Shown here: in pieces, positions 41,817-50,014 of the stretch | Position numbering within the stretch: the stretch's first letter is position 1 | How the letters are laid out: the number at the start of each line of letters is the position of its first letter | Source: Spirosoma oryzae | GTDB lineage: Bacteria; Bacteroidota; Bacteroidia; Cytophagales; Spirosomataceae | DNA length: 64,000 nt | Direction of reading: 5' to 3' | Assembly (NCBI RefSeq): GCF_003002825.1 | Contig: NZ_PVTE01000002.1 | Span: 328,926-392,925, forward strand | Made by a program: the position numbers and the translations under genes | Notes under the pieces: generated by a model | Database searches by the model: none | Told to the model about the DNA's origin: nothing | The model's input: only the letters and a program-made list of their open reading frames with translations

Positions 41817-44480
41817 ATGATCGCCAAGACATATTCACCCCAGGACATTGAAGCCAAATGGTATCAGTACTGGCTCGACAATAAGCTGTTCAAATCGACG
41901 CCCGACGAGCGGGAGCCCTACACCATCGTGATTCCGCCACCCAACGTCACGGGTGTGCTGCACATGGGTCACATGCTCAACAACACCATTCAGGACGTGC
42001 TGATTCGTAAGGCGCGGATGGAAGGCAAAAATGCCTGCTGGGTGCCGGGTACCGACCATGCGAGTATCGCGACTGAAGCGAAAGTCGTGGCGATGCTGGC
42101 GGAGCGGGGCATCAAAAAGCAGGACCTCACCCGCGACGAGTTTCTGGCGTACGCCTGGGAATGGAAAGAAAAATACGGCGGCATCATCCTGAGTCAGCTG
42201 GCTAAACTCGGTGCGTCCTGCGACTGGGATCGAACCCGCTTTACGATGGAGCCGGACCTGTATCAGTCAGTGATCGACGTGTTCGTTGACCTGTACGAAA
42301 AAGGCCTGATCTATCGCGGCATTCGCATGGTTAACTGGGACCCGCAGGGGCGCACGGCGGTGTCGGATGAAGAGGTCATCACCAAAGAAGTACAACAGAA
42401 GCTGGTCTACATCCGCTACGCCATTAAAGGCAGCACGACCGATACCGGCGAACCCGAGTACATCACGATCGCGACCGTTCGGCCGGAAACGATTATGGCC
42501 GATGCAGCCATCGCCGTCAATCCGAACGACGAACGATACACGCATTTGCACGGTAAAACGGCGATCATTCCGCTGATCAACCGGGAAGTACCGATCATCA
42601 CCGACGAGTACGTTGCGATGGATTTCGGCACGGGCGGTCTGAAAGTGACGCCTGCCCACGACCCCAATGACTATAGCTTAGGAATCAAGCACAACCTACC
42701 GGTTCTCGACATTCTGAACGACGACGGCACGCTAAACGAGAAAGCGCAGATTCTGGTCGGGCAGGATCGGTTTGCTGCCCGGAAAGCGATCATCAAACTG
42801 CTGGATGAAGCGGGGCATCTGGTCAAGACCGAAGATAACAAGTCGAACGTCGGCACATCGGAGCGGACGGGCGCGGTTATCGAGCCGAAGCTATCGTTGC
42901 AGTGGTTCCTGAAGATGGAGCAACTGGCTAAACCCGCCCTCGACGGTGTCATGGACGATACGATTCAGCTGGTTCCGCCGAAGTTCAAGAACATGTACCG
43001 GGCCTGGATGGAGAACGTTCACGACTGGTGTATCAGCCGACAATTGTGGTGGGGACAGCGCATTCCGGCTTACTATCTACAGGACGGTACCGTAATCGTA
43101 GCCCGCAGTAAGCACGAAGCGCTGGAGAAGGTGCAGCACGAGAAGCTGCTGTTCGCCATGACCGAAGCCGATCTGACGCAGGACGACGACGTACTCGATA
43201 CGTGGTTCTCATCGTGGCTGTGGCCGATCTCGGTATTCAACGGTATCGAAGAACCCAACAACCCCGACATCAACTATTACTATCCGACCAACGACCTTGT
43301 TACGGCACCGGAGATTCTGTTCTTCTGGGTGGCCCGGATGATCATTGCCGGCTACGAGTACAAAGGCGAAGCGCCGTTTAAAAACGTCTACCTGACCGGT
43401 ATCGTCCGCGACAAGCTGGGCCGGAAAATGTCGAAGTCGCTGGGTAACTCACCCGATCCGCTCGACCTGATCGATCAGTACGGGGCCGACGGCGTTCGGA
43501 CGGGCATGCTGTTCAGTTCTCCCGCCGGTAATGATTTGCCGTTCGACGAGAAGTTGGTTGAGCAGGGCCGTAATTTCAGCAACAAGATCTGGAACGCCTT
43601 CCGGCTGGTCAAAAGCTGGACGGTATCGGAAACAGCCGATGCTGGTGCCAACGCGCTATCGGTTCAGTGGTTCGACGCAAAGCTAAACGCGACGCTGGCT
43701 GAAATCGAAGACCTGTTCAGCAAGTTCCGCATTTCCGATGCACTACAGGCCATCTACAAACTGATCTGGGACGACTTCTGTGCGCAATATCTCGAACTGA
43801 TCAAACCGGCTTACGACACCGAAGCCGGGGCGGCACAACCCATCGACCAGGCAACGTTCGACGCGACGATTAACTTCTTCGAGCGGTTGATGTGCCTGGC
43901 GCATCCGTTCATGCCGTTTATCACCGAAGAAATCTGGCAGGACATCCGCGACCGGAAGGAAGGCGACAGCATCTGCGTAGCCCCGTTCCCAAAGGCCGGC
44001 ACCGTCGATCAGCAGATTCTGGTCGACTTCGATACGCTGTTCGGGATCGTATCGAACATTCGGAATATCCGAAACACCAAGCAGCTTTCGCCCAAAACCG
44101 AGCTGCCCCTGGCCATTCGCACGGCCGATAAGCAGCGGTTCAGCACGCTGGAGCCACTGATTCAGAAAATGGCGAATGTGTCCGCGATTACGTACACGAG
44201 CGAGAAAGCCGAGGGAACTGCGTTCCTGATCAAGGCCGACGAGTTCTTCGTTAACCTGGCCGGTGAAGTGGACGCAGAGCAGGAAATTGCCAACGCGCAG
44301 AAAGAGCTTGACTACCTGACCGGCTTCCGCGAGTCGACGCTAAAAAAGCTGTCGAACGAAAAGTTTGTCGCCAATGCCAAGCCCGAACTGGTTGAGCGCG
44401 AACGACAGAAACTAGCCGACGCCGACGCCAAGATTCAGGCGCTGAACGAACGACTGCAAAGCCTGACAGCCAATAGCTAA
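41817..44480 (+). CDS. valS: valine--tRNA ligase
   Basis: Class I synthetase charging tRNA-Val. The 887-residue product has the HIGH-type site PPNVTGVLHMGHMLN near residues 42-56, an editing (CP1) domain around 180-340, and KMSKS at 537-541 in [14 protein letters not shown]. The last 70 residues form the tRNA-binding coiled coil, with the family's A-rich, K/E-rich tail. Length is normal for a Bacteroidota ValS. A terminator follows at 44507-44540. Confidence 0.97.
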   Translation: MIAKTYSPQDIEAKWYQYWLDNKLFKSTPDEREPYTIVIPPPNVTGVLHMGHMLNNTIQDVLIRKARMEGKNACWVPGTDHASIATEAKVVAMLAERGIKKQDLTRDEFLAYAWEWKEKYGGIILSQLAKLGASCDWDRTRFTMEPDLYQSVIDVFVDLYEKGLIYRGIRMVNWDPQGRTAVSDEEVITKEVQQKLVYIRYAIKGSTTDTGEPEYITIATVRPETIMADAAIAVNPNDERYTHLHGKTAIIPLINREVPIITDEYVAMDFGTGGLKVTPAHDPNDYSLGIKHNLPVLDILNDDGTLNEKAQILVGQDRFAARKAIIKLLDEAGHLVKTEDNKSNVGTSERTGAVIEPKLSLQWFLKMEQLAKPALDGVMDDTIQLVPPKFKNMYRAWMENVHDWCISRQLWWGQRIPAYYLQDGTVIVARSKHEALEKVQHEKLLFAMTEADLTQDDDVLDTWFSSWLWPISVFNGIEEPNNPDINYYYPTNDLVTAPEILFFWVARMIIAGYEYKGEAPFKNVYLTGIVRDKLGRKMSKSLGNSPDPLDLIDQYGADGVRTGMLFSSPAGNDLPFDEKLVEQGRNFSNKIWNAFRLVKSWTVSETADAGANALSVQWFDAKLNATLAEIEDLFSKFRISDALQAIYKLIWDDFCAQYLELIKPAYDTEAGAAQPIDQATFDATINFFERLMCLAHPFMPFITEEIWQDIRDRKEGDSICVAPFPKAGTVDQQILVDFDTLFGIVSNIRNIRNTKQLSPKTELPLAIRTADKQRFSTLEPLIQKMANVSAITYTSEKAEGTAFLIKADEFFVNLAGEVDAEQEIANAQKELDYLTGFRESTLKKLSNEKFVANAKPELVERERQKLADADAKIQALNERLQSLTANS

Positions 44481-44506
44481 GCATTTACGTTTGTTGACTA
44501 AGTGTA

Positions 44507-44540
44507 CTGTGGTTCGGTGATTTCGGTTGCCGAACCACAG
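44507..44540 (+). terminator. terminator after valS
   Basis: CTGTGGTTCGG (44507-44517) pairs perfectly with CCGAACCACAG (44530-44540), followed by CATTTTAC. Confidence 0.8.
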
Positions 44541-44671
44541 CATTTTACAGCCAGTCATCATAGCACCACTGCATTGACATTCTTCCTTTTTCTAATTTTC
44601 AGTCATAAAATAGTGCGAATCGTTCTATTTTTACCCGAATTACCACGTCTACGTCACCAATTACTGCCGTT

Positions 44672-45193
44672 ATGAACAAGTGCATTTTTCTCGATCGCGA
44701 CGGTGTTTTGAATGTAGATCGGCCCGACTACGTGTATCGGATCGACGACTTTATCATTCCCGACGGCGTTCCCCAGGCGTTACAATTGCTCAAAGACGCG
44801 GGGTATCTGCTGATTATCATCACCAATCAGGCTGGTATCGCCCGTGGCCTGTATACCCGCGACGATGTCATGAAGTGCTACGATTATCTACAGCAGCAGT
44901 GTGGTAATCTGATCGATGCTATTTATTACTGCCCGCATCACCCCAAGTTCGATTCCGAGTCGCTGATGCGGAAGCCTGGTTCGCTGATGATCGAGAAGGC
45001 GATGGCGAAGTACAACATCCAGCCAGACACGTCGTGGATGATCGGCGACGCGCTGCGGGACATGCAGGCAGGCCGGCGGGCGGGCGTCCGAACGGTACGC
45101 ATCGCGCACCCAACCGCAACGGATTTGCAGGAAAGCGAACGCTGCGCTACCGATCTGCTTGAAGCCTCGCACTACGTGCTCAGCCAGGGATAG
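44672..45193 (+). CDS. gmhB: D-glycero-manno-heptose-1,7-bisphosphate 7-phosphatase (GmhB-type)
   Basis: A 173-residue HAD-IIIA phosphatase used in LPS-heptose precursor synthesis. The catalytic loop FLDRDGVLNVDRPDYV carries both aspartates. Next come LLIIITNQAGIARG, the zinc loop CPHHPKFDSESLMRKPG and the acidic MIGDALRDMQAG. The zinc loop has C and H residues but not the full four-cysteine set. Histidinol-phosphatase-type activity is possible. A near-consensus box TATTTTTA (44627-44634) precedes the ATG. Confidence 0.88.
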   Translation: MNKCIFLDRDGVLNVDRPDYVYRIDDFIIPDGVPQALQLLKDAGYLLIIITNQAGIARGLYTRDDVMKCYDYLQQQCGNLIDAIYYCPHHPKFDSESLMRKPGSLMIEKAMAKYNIQPDTSWMIGDALRDMQAGRRAGVRTVRIAHPTATDLQESERCATDLLEASHYVLSQG

Positions 45194-45208
45194 TCCAACT
45201 CTATACAC

Positions 45209-45250
45209 AAAAAATGGCCCCGTGAACCAGTCATCACGGGGCCATTTTTT
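45209..45250. terminator. bidirectional terminator
   Basis: Perfect 17-bp arms AAAAAATGGCCCCGTGA (45209-45225) and its complement (45234-45250), with A-run and T-run on opposite ends. It serves gmhB and the convergent small lipoprotein. Confidence 0.9.
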
Positions 45251-45265
45251 GTAGTATCGTACCGG

Positions 45266-45394
45266 TCAGGCGCGTACCTGATGCACCGAAGCGGATTTTT
45301 GCACACTGCCGTAGGCCGGGCAGTTCGAGCGCCGGGAGCAGGCTCCCATTGACAGGGCAACCAACGCGGTTGCCACAACAAGTAGTTTTTTCAT
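45266..45394 (-). CDS. small lipoprotein (42 aa)
   Basis: A short exported lipoprotein: signal peptide MKKLLVVATALVALSMGACS with lipobox SMGAC (Cys20), and a mature peptide of only 23 residues containing the SRRSNCPAYG segment. A similar CPAY element occurs in small Bacteroidota lipoproteins as far as I recall; function unknown. The ATG at 45394 gives the best signal peptide. It ends 15 bases before the shared terminator and follows the arginine decarboxylase gene (112-bp gap). Confidence 0.7.
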   Translation of the reverse strand: MKKLLVVATALVALSMGACSRRSNCPAYGSVQKSASVHQVRA

Positions 45395-45506
45395 GAATAA
45401 TGCGTTGCGTTCAGTGTCAGACAGATAACGAATTCTGTGCCAGAAGCGTATGCTGGTATCGTGTCGGTTTAACAATCGGTGCTAACCCGACACGACACCC
45501 CTCCTG

Positions 45507-46988
45507 CTATTCCTCTACCTTGGCCAATTCGGCCGCTTCTTCCCGTTCCTCAGCCGCTTCGGTCGCTTCCAGCTCGGTCATGCCGGGCTCAGCACCGCCA
45601 TAACCCAGAATTTTTAGCATTACCTCGCTGTTCTGCTCCGGCGCAAACAAACGCGACCGCATGTTGCCCTCCTCGTCCATGTCCACAATCACATGCTGCG
45701 GGGCCGGAATCAGGCAGTGCTGAATACCGCCGTAGCCGCCCAGCGACTCCTGATAAGCACCGGTATGGAACAGACCGACGTACTGCTCTTCCTGGTCCTG
45801 ATTGAAGATCGGCAGGTATAGGTCAGCGCTGTGCGTTTCCGTGTTGTAGAAATCGTGGGAGTCGCAGGTCAGACCGCCGAGATTGACTTTCTGGTACGGA
45901 CTATCCCAGTTGTTGACGGCCAGCATGATGTATTTCTGGCCCAGTCCCCATGAGTCGGGTAGCTGCGTAATAAACGATCCGTCGATCATGTACCACAGCT
46001 CTTTATCGTTCTGTAGCTTCTGATCGATCACGTTGTAGATCACGGCACCGCTTTCCCCCACCGTATAGGAACCAAACTCGGTGAAGATGTGCGGTACCGG
46101 TACGTTGTTCTTGTTACAGATCCACTGGATCGACTCCACGATCTGATCGATCATGGCCTGGTAATCGTAGGTGAACTGGAACGACGTCTGAATCGGCATA
46201 CCACCGCCGATGTCGATCGAATCGAGTTCGGGGCACACCTTCGCCAGTTCGCAGTATTTGTACATAAACCGGCTCAGCTCGCTCCAGTAGTACGCGCTGT
46301 CTTTGATGCCCGTATTGATGAAGAAGTGCAGCATCTTGAGCTTGAACCGCTCGTTGGGTGCGATCTTGGTCCGGTACAGTTCGTTAACGTCGCTGTAGCG
46401 GATACCCAAGCGGGAGGTGTAGAAAGCGAAGTTTGGTTCTTCGTCGGTTGCAATCCGGATACCAAAATTGACCGATTCCGCCGTTACTGCGTTCTCGTAG
46501 GCTTCGATTTCCTTCAGGTTGTCGAGTACCGGCACAACGTTGAAGCCTTCGTTGATCATCTCGCTCAGGTACTGCGTGTACAGGGGGCGCTTGTAGCCGT
46601 TGGCGATGATGTACGTCTGCTTGCTGATCTTATTCATCTTGTACAGTTCGCGTACAATCTGAATATCATAAGCCGACGACGTCTCAAGATGAACGTTATT
46701 TTTCAGTACCTCATCGAGCACAAATTTGAAGTGGGATGACTTCGTGCAGTAACAGTACGTGTAGTTGCCTTTGTAGTTGTACCGCTTCATTGCATTTTTA
46801 AACAGCTGCTTGGCATGCTGAATATGCTCGGTAATCTTCGGCAGAAACGTCAGTTTGAGGGGCGTACCATACTGCTTTACAATGTCCATCAGGGGTACAT
46901 TGTTGAACAACAGTTCGTTGTTCTCGACATTGAACTCCCGCGTGGGAAATTCGAACGTCTGGTCAATCAGGTCATAGTAAGTTTTCAT
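45507..46988 (-). CDS. speA: arginine decarboxylase (PLP-dependent, SpeA-like)
   Basis: A 493-residue fold-III decarboxylase that should convert arginine to agmatine for polyamine synthesis. The PLP lysine is Lys83 in YCYCTKSSHFKF. SIDIGGGMPIQTSF holds the glycine loop for the phosphate, and FTEFGSYTVGESGAV and LTCDSHDFYN the later active-site residues. The C-terminus is Glu/Ala-rich, a low-complexity tail of about 30 residues. It is shorter than E. coli SpeA. Specificity for arginine is by family; lysine or ornithine are less likely. A hairpin at 45460-45494 follows. Confidence 0.85.
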   Translation of the reverse strand: MKTYYDLIDQTFEFPTREFNVENNELLFNNVPLMDIVKQYGTPLKLTFLPKITEHIQHAKQLFKNAMKRYNYKGNYTYCYCTKSSHFKFVLDEVLKNNVHLETSSAYDIQIVRELYKMNKISKQTYIIANGYKRPLYTQYLSEMINEGFNVVPVLDNLKEIEAYENAVTAESVNFGIRIATDEEPNFAFYTSRLGIRYSDVNELYRTKIAPNERFKLKMLHFFINTGIKDSAYYWSELSRFMYKYCELAKVCPELDSIDIGGGMPIQTSFQFTYDYQAMIDQIVESIQWICNKNNVPVPHIFTEFGSYTVGESGAVIYNVIDQKLQNDKELWYMIDGSFITQLPDSWGLGQKYIMLAVNNWDSPYQKVNLGGLTCDSHDFYNTETHSADLYLPIFNQDQEEQYVGLFHTGAYQESLGGYGGIQHCLIPAPQHVIVDMDEEGNMRSRLFAPEQNSEVMLKILGYGGAEPGMTELEATEAAEEREEAAELAKVEE

Positions 46989-47179
46989 CCCTACGATTGG
47001 CACCTAAAAAGAAGTTATGGTTCTAAAAAAAACAGGCGCGAAAATGGCCGTAAAAGTTGGGCTTTACAAGGGCCTGAACGCGCGCTTTGTATAGAACAGT
47101 AGCAGGAAAGTTTTTGATTCAAAAACGATGTTAAGATTTTGCGGTTAGTGTGCGGCTTCCCGGTTCCGGCCGAATGCCC

Positions 47180-47187
47180 TACTTTTG
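47180..47187 (+). promoter_or_regulatory. mpl -7 promoter box
   Basis: TACTTTTGC is a perfect TAnnTTTGC match, 29 bases before the mpl ATG. No good -33 element was found. Confidence 0.5.
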
Positions 47188-47215
47188 CGATCAGTTCAGT
47201 TTTACGTACCGTCTA

Positions 47216-48577
47216 ATGCCCCAGTCTATCCATTTCATTGCCATCGGCGGAAGTGTCATGCACAATCTGGCGATTTCGCTTCAGCAAGCCGGTCATACCG
47301 TTACCGGCTCCGACGATGTGATCTATGAGCCGTCGCACACGCGGTTGAGTCAGCATCAGCTCCTGCCAACGGAACTGGGCTGGTTTCCCGACAGAATTCA
47401 GGCGGGGCTGGACGCGGTTATCGTGGGTATGCACGCCCGGCCCGACAACCCGGAGCTGCTGCGGGCGCAGGAGCTGAAGCTGCCGATCTTTTCGCTGCCG
47501 GCCTACATCTACCAGCACAGTCAGCAAAAGCAGCGCATCGTTATCGCGGGAAGCCACGGCAAAACCACGATTACGGCCATGCTGATGCACGTACTGACCT
47601 TCCACAATCGTGCGTTCGACTACCTGGTCGGTACGACGCTCGACGGCTACGAGTCGACGGTTCGGCTGTCTGCTCAGGCTCCGTTGATCGTTATCGAAGG
47701 CGATGCCTACGCATCCTCACCGCTCGATCCGACGCCTAAGTTTCTGAACTACCAGCCCCATATCGCGCTCATCAGCGGTATCGCCTGGGATCACGTCAGC
47801 ATCTACCCTACCTGGGACCGCTACGTCGATCAATTCGAAGAACTGGCCGAAGCCATGCCGAAAGCGGGTATTCTGATCTTCGACGAAGACGACAACATGC
47901 TCGACATCATCGGGCAGAAGGAGCGTACGGATATCACGAAACTGCCGTACCAGCCGCACCCCAGCAAAATCATCGACGGACAAACGTATCTGCTGCCCCG
48001 CAGAGGTGATAAGATACCGGTGCCCGTATTTGGTGAGCACAACATGAAGAACATCGCGGCAGCCATGACCGTCTGCGACCGGATCGGTATTACCGAAGAG
48101 CAGTTTTACGCGGCCATTCCGACGTTCAAGGCGGTTCCGCACCGGCTGGAGCAGGTGATCGAACGCAACGGAAAGCGACTCTTTCGCGATTTCGCTTACG
48201 CTCCCGCCAAGGTAGAGGCTACTACAGCAGCCGTTCGGGCACAGTTTCCCGGTAATTCGGTCGTAGCCGTGGCCGAACTTCACGCGGTAAACCTGATACC
48301 CGCCTTTCTGGAAGAGTACCGGCAAACGATGGACAAAGCCAATCAGGCAGCCGTATTCATCAACGTAGCGGGCTTTTCGGCGGACGAGCGGGCGCTGGTC
48401 AACATCGACGCCGTACGTACTACTTTTGGCCGTCCGGATCTGACGGTGCTGACGGATGCGGAAGCGCTGCGGCAGTATTTACTCGACAAACGCGACAAAG
48501 CCACTATTTTTCTGCTGATGAGTTCCGGCTCATTCGGCGATTTAAATTTTACCGAACTGGTCGACGCACTGCTGTAG
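47216..48577 (+). CDS. mpl: Mpl-type Mur ligase (UDP-MurNAc:tripeptide ligase)
   Basis: Recycles cell-wall tripeptide by joining it to UDP-MurNAc. The 453-residue product shows FIAIGGSVMHNLAISLQQAG at the N-terminus, ATP site GSHGKTTITAMLMH, and GDAYASSPLDPTPKFLNYQP and FGEHNMKNIAAA in the centre. The ATG at 47216 gives the family-like start; the upstream frame adds unrelated residues. MurC is a related alternative, but the N-terminal form fits Mpl better. The LOG-family gene follows after 32 bp. Confidence 0.87.
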   Translation: MPQSIHFIAIGGSVMHNLAISLQQAGHTVTGSDDVIYEPSHTRLSQHQLLPTELGWFPDRIQAGLDAVIVGMHARPDNPELLRAQELKLPIFSLPAYIYQHSQQKQRIVIAGSHGKTTITAMLMHVLTFHNRAFDYLVGTTLDGYESTVRLSAQAPLIVIEGDAYASSPLDPTPKFLNYQPHIALISGIAWDHVSIYPTWDRYVDQFEELAEAMPKAGILIFDEDDNMLDIIGQKERTDITKLPYQPHPSKIIDGQTYLLPRRGDKIPVPVFGEHNMKNIAAAMTVCDRIGITEEQFYAAIPTFKAVPHRLEQVIERNGKRLFRDFAYAPAKVEATTAAVRAQFPGNSVVAVAELHAVNLIPAFLEEYRQTMDKANQAAVFINVAGFSADERALVNIDAVRTTFGRPDLTVLTDAEALRQYLLDKRDKATIFLLMSSGSFGDLNFTELVDALL

Positions 48578-48609
48578 GGCGCGTCGGCTTTACGTAGTCA
48601 ACATATCCC

Positions 48610-49161
48610 ATGCAAAGTATTGTCGTTTATTGTGCGTCCAGCCCCGGCACCAATCCGGTTTACAAAGACGCAGCCATTGAGTTAGGCGAAAAAATGGCCC
48701 GTTCCAACGTCCGGCTGATCTACGGCGGTGGCGGTTTTGGGCTAATGGGTACCGTCGCCGACGCCGTACTGCGTAACGACGGTCAGGTAACCGGGGTCAT
48801 TCCCAATTTTCTGGCGGATCTGGAAGTTGCACACCAGACCCTGACCGAGATTCACTTCGTCGAAACCATGCACGAGCGTAAGTTCAAGATGGTACAGTTG
48901 TCGAAGGGTGTCATTGCGCTACCCGGTGGCTACGGTACCTACGACGAACTGTTCGAGATTCTGGCCTGGCGGCAACTCAAGCTCTACGACGGTCCGATCG
49001 TACTGCTCAACATCAACGGCTATTACGACCTGATGCTGCAACAGCTCGACCGGGGGGTACAGGATGGTTTCATCAAGCCGGAAAACCGCGAACTTCTGCT
49101 CGTCGCCGACACCGTCGATGAAGCGCTGGCGTTGATTCAGCAGTTCTGGGAGCAGATTTAA
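48610..49161 (+). CDS. LOG-family Rossmann protein (TIGR00730)
   Basis: A 183-residue protein with IVYCASSPGTNPVYKDAA at the start, GGGGFGLMGTVADAV, and the family motif PGGYGTYDELFEILAW near residue 105. Related enzymes release nucleobase from nucleoside monophosphates (cytokinin riboside phosphate phosphoribohydrolase, or AMP/pyrimidine nucleotide nucleosidase). The bacterial substrate is not determined here. It is likely cotranscribed with mpl. Confidence 0.9.
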   Translation: MQSIVVYCASSPGTNPVYKDAAIELGEKMARSNVRLIYGGGGFGLMGTVADAVLRNDGQVTGVIPNFLADLEVAHQTLTEIHFVETMHERKFKMVQLSKGVIALPGGYGTYDELFEILAWRQLKLYDGPIVLLNINGYYDLMLQQLDRGVQDGFIKPENRELLLVADTVDEALALIQQFWEQI

Positions 49162-49174
49162 TGGCAAACTTAGT

Positions 49175-49224
49175 CAATACAATAAGGCCGCGTTTTCTGA
49201 CGAAAGCGCGGCCTTATTGTATTG
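49175..49224. terminator. bidirectional terminator
   Basis: Arms of about 22 bp (49175-49196 with 49203-49224) with one mismatch. They contain AATAAGGCCGCG / CGCGGCCTTATT. Located between the LOG gene and convergent glutathione peroxidase. Confidence 0.85.
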
Positions 49225-49245
49225 ATCCTTTCTGTCATCCCGACG

Positions 49246-49725
49246 CTAAAGCAGCTTTTGAATATCGCTCTCGATCGTTTCGGGTTTGGTCGTCGGCGCG
49301 TACCGCTTGTAGGGCTTACCGGTTCGGTCAACCAGGAACTTGGTGAAGTTCCATTTGATCCGGCTACCCAGAAAGCCGCCTAATTCGTTTTTCAGATACT
49401 TGAAGACGGGCTGTGTGTTCGGTCCGTTGACGTCACCTTTCGCGGTCAGCGTGAACGTAACACCATGATTGATCCTACAGACCTGCTCCATGGTGTCGTT
49501 GGTTTCTGGCTCCTGTCCCTGAAACTGATCGCAGGGGAAACCCAGTACCACCAGTCCTTTGTCGCGGTATTGCTGATGCAGTTTTTCCAGGCCATCGAAC
49601 TGAGGAGCCAAGCCGCATTTAGTCGCGGTATTGACGATCAGGACCACGTTACCCCGAAAATCAGCCATTGGCAGGTCTTCGCCTTTGGTCGTCTTGGCGG
49701 CTAATTGATAAAAAGGACTTTCCAT
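49246..49725 (-). CDS. glutathione peroxidase family protein
   Basis: A 159-residue thiol peroxidase. The catalytic cysteine is in NTATKCGLAPQF (no selenocysteine codon). The second conserved region GFPCDQFQGQEP and the Trp-Asn motif WNFTKFLVD complete the site. Members of this branch usually take electrons from thioredoxin, not glutathione. There is no signal peptide. Length is normal for the bacterial monomeric form. Confidence 0.95.
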   Translation of the reverse strand: MESPFYQLAAKTTKGEDLPMADFRGNVVLIVNTATKCGLAPQFDGLEKLHQQYRDKGLVVLGFPCDQFQGQEPETNDTMEQVCRINHGVTFTLTAKGDVNGPNTQPVFKYLKNELGGFLGSRIKWNFTKFLVDRTGKPYKRYAPTTKPETIESDIQKLL

Positions 49726-49770
49726 TCGTAGTTTGTGTTGGTTGCGTTACGCTATTTATGAGTAACTAAT

Positions 49771-49860
49771 TTTTGTCATCCCGAGCCTGCAAGGGAGCTT
49801 CGCTAGTAAGCAAATGATTGTCTTCTAGCGAAGATCCCTCGCAGGCTCGGGATGACAAAA
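49771..49860. repeat. 36-bp-arm palindromic repeat
   Basis: Arms 49771-49806 and 49825-49860 (TTTTGTCATCCCGAGCCTGC and complement) pair over 36 bp with two mismatches and an 18-nt loop. A partial copy TGTCATCCCGA appears at about 49233-49243. Located in the 289-bp gap upstream of glutathione peroxidase, which otherwise is AT-rich and empty. An imperfect hairpin at about 49964-49994 may terminate the GH92 gene. Confidence 0.92.
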
Positions 49861-50014
49861 GATTCATAAACGTCTAATATACAGACATTTATATAAATAG
49901 TTGTTTGTAACGTGCAATCTGGACTAGCGAATCAGAAATGACATCACTGGAATAATCAACAAAAAGGGGATATGATTCAGCATCATACCCCCTTCTACTT
50001 TTGTGAGTTACTGA

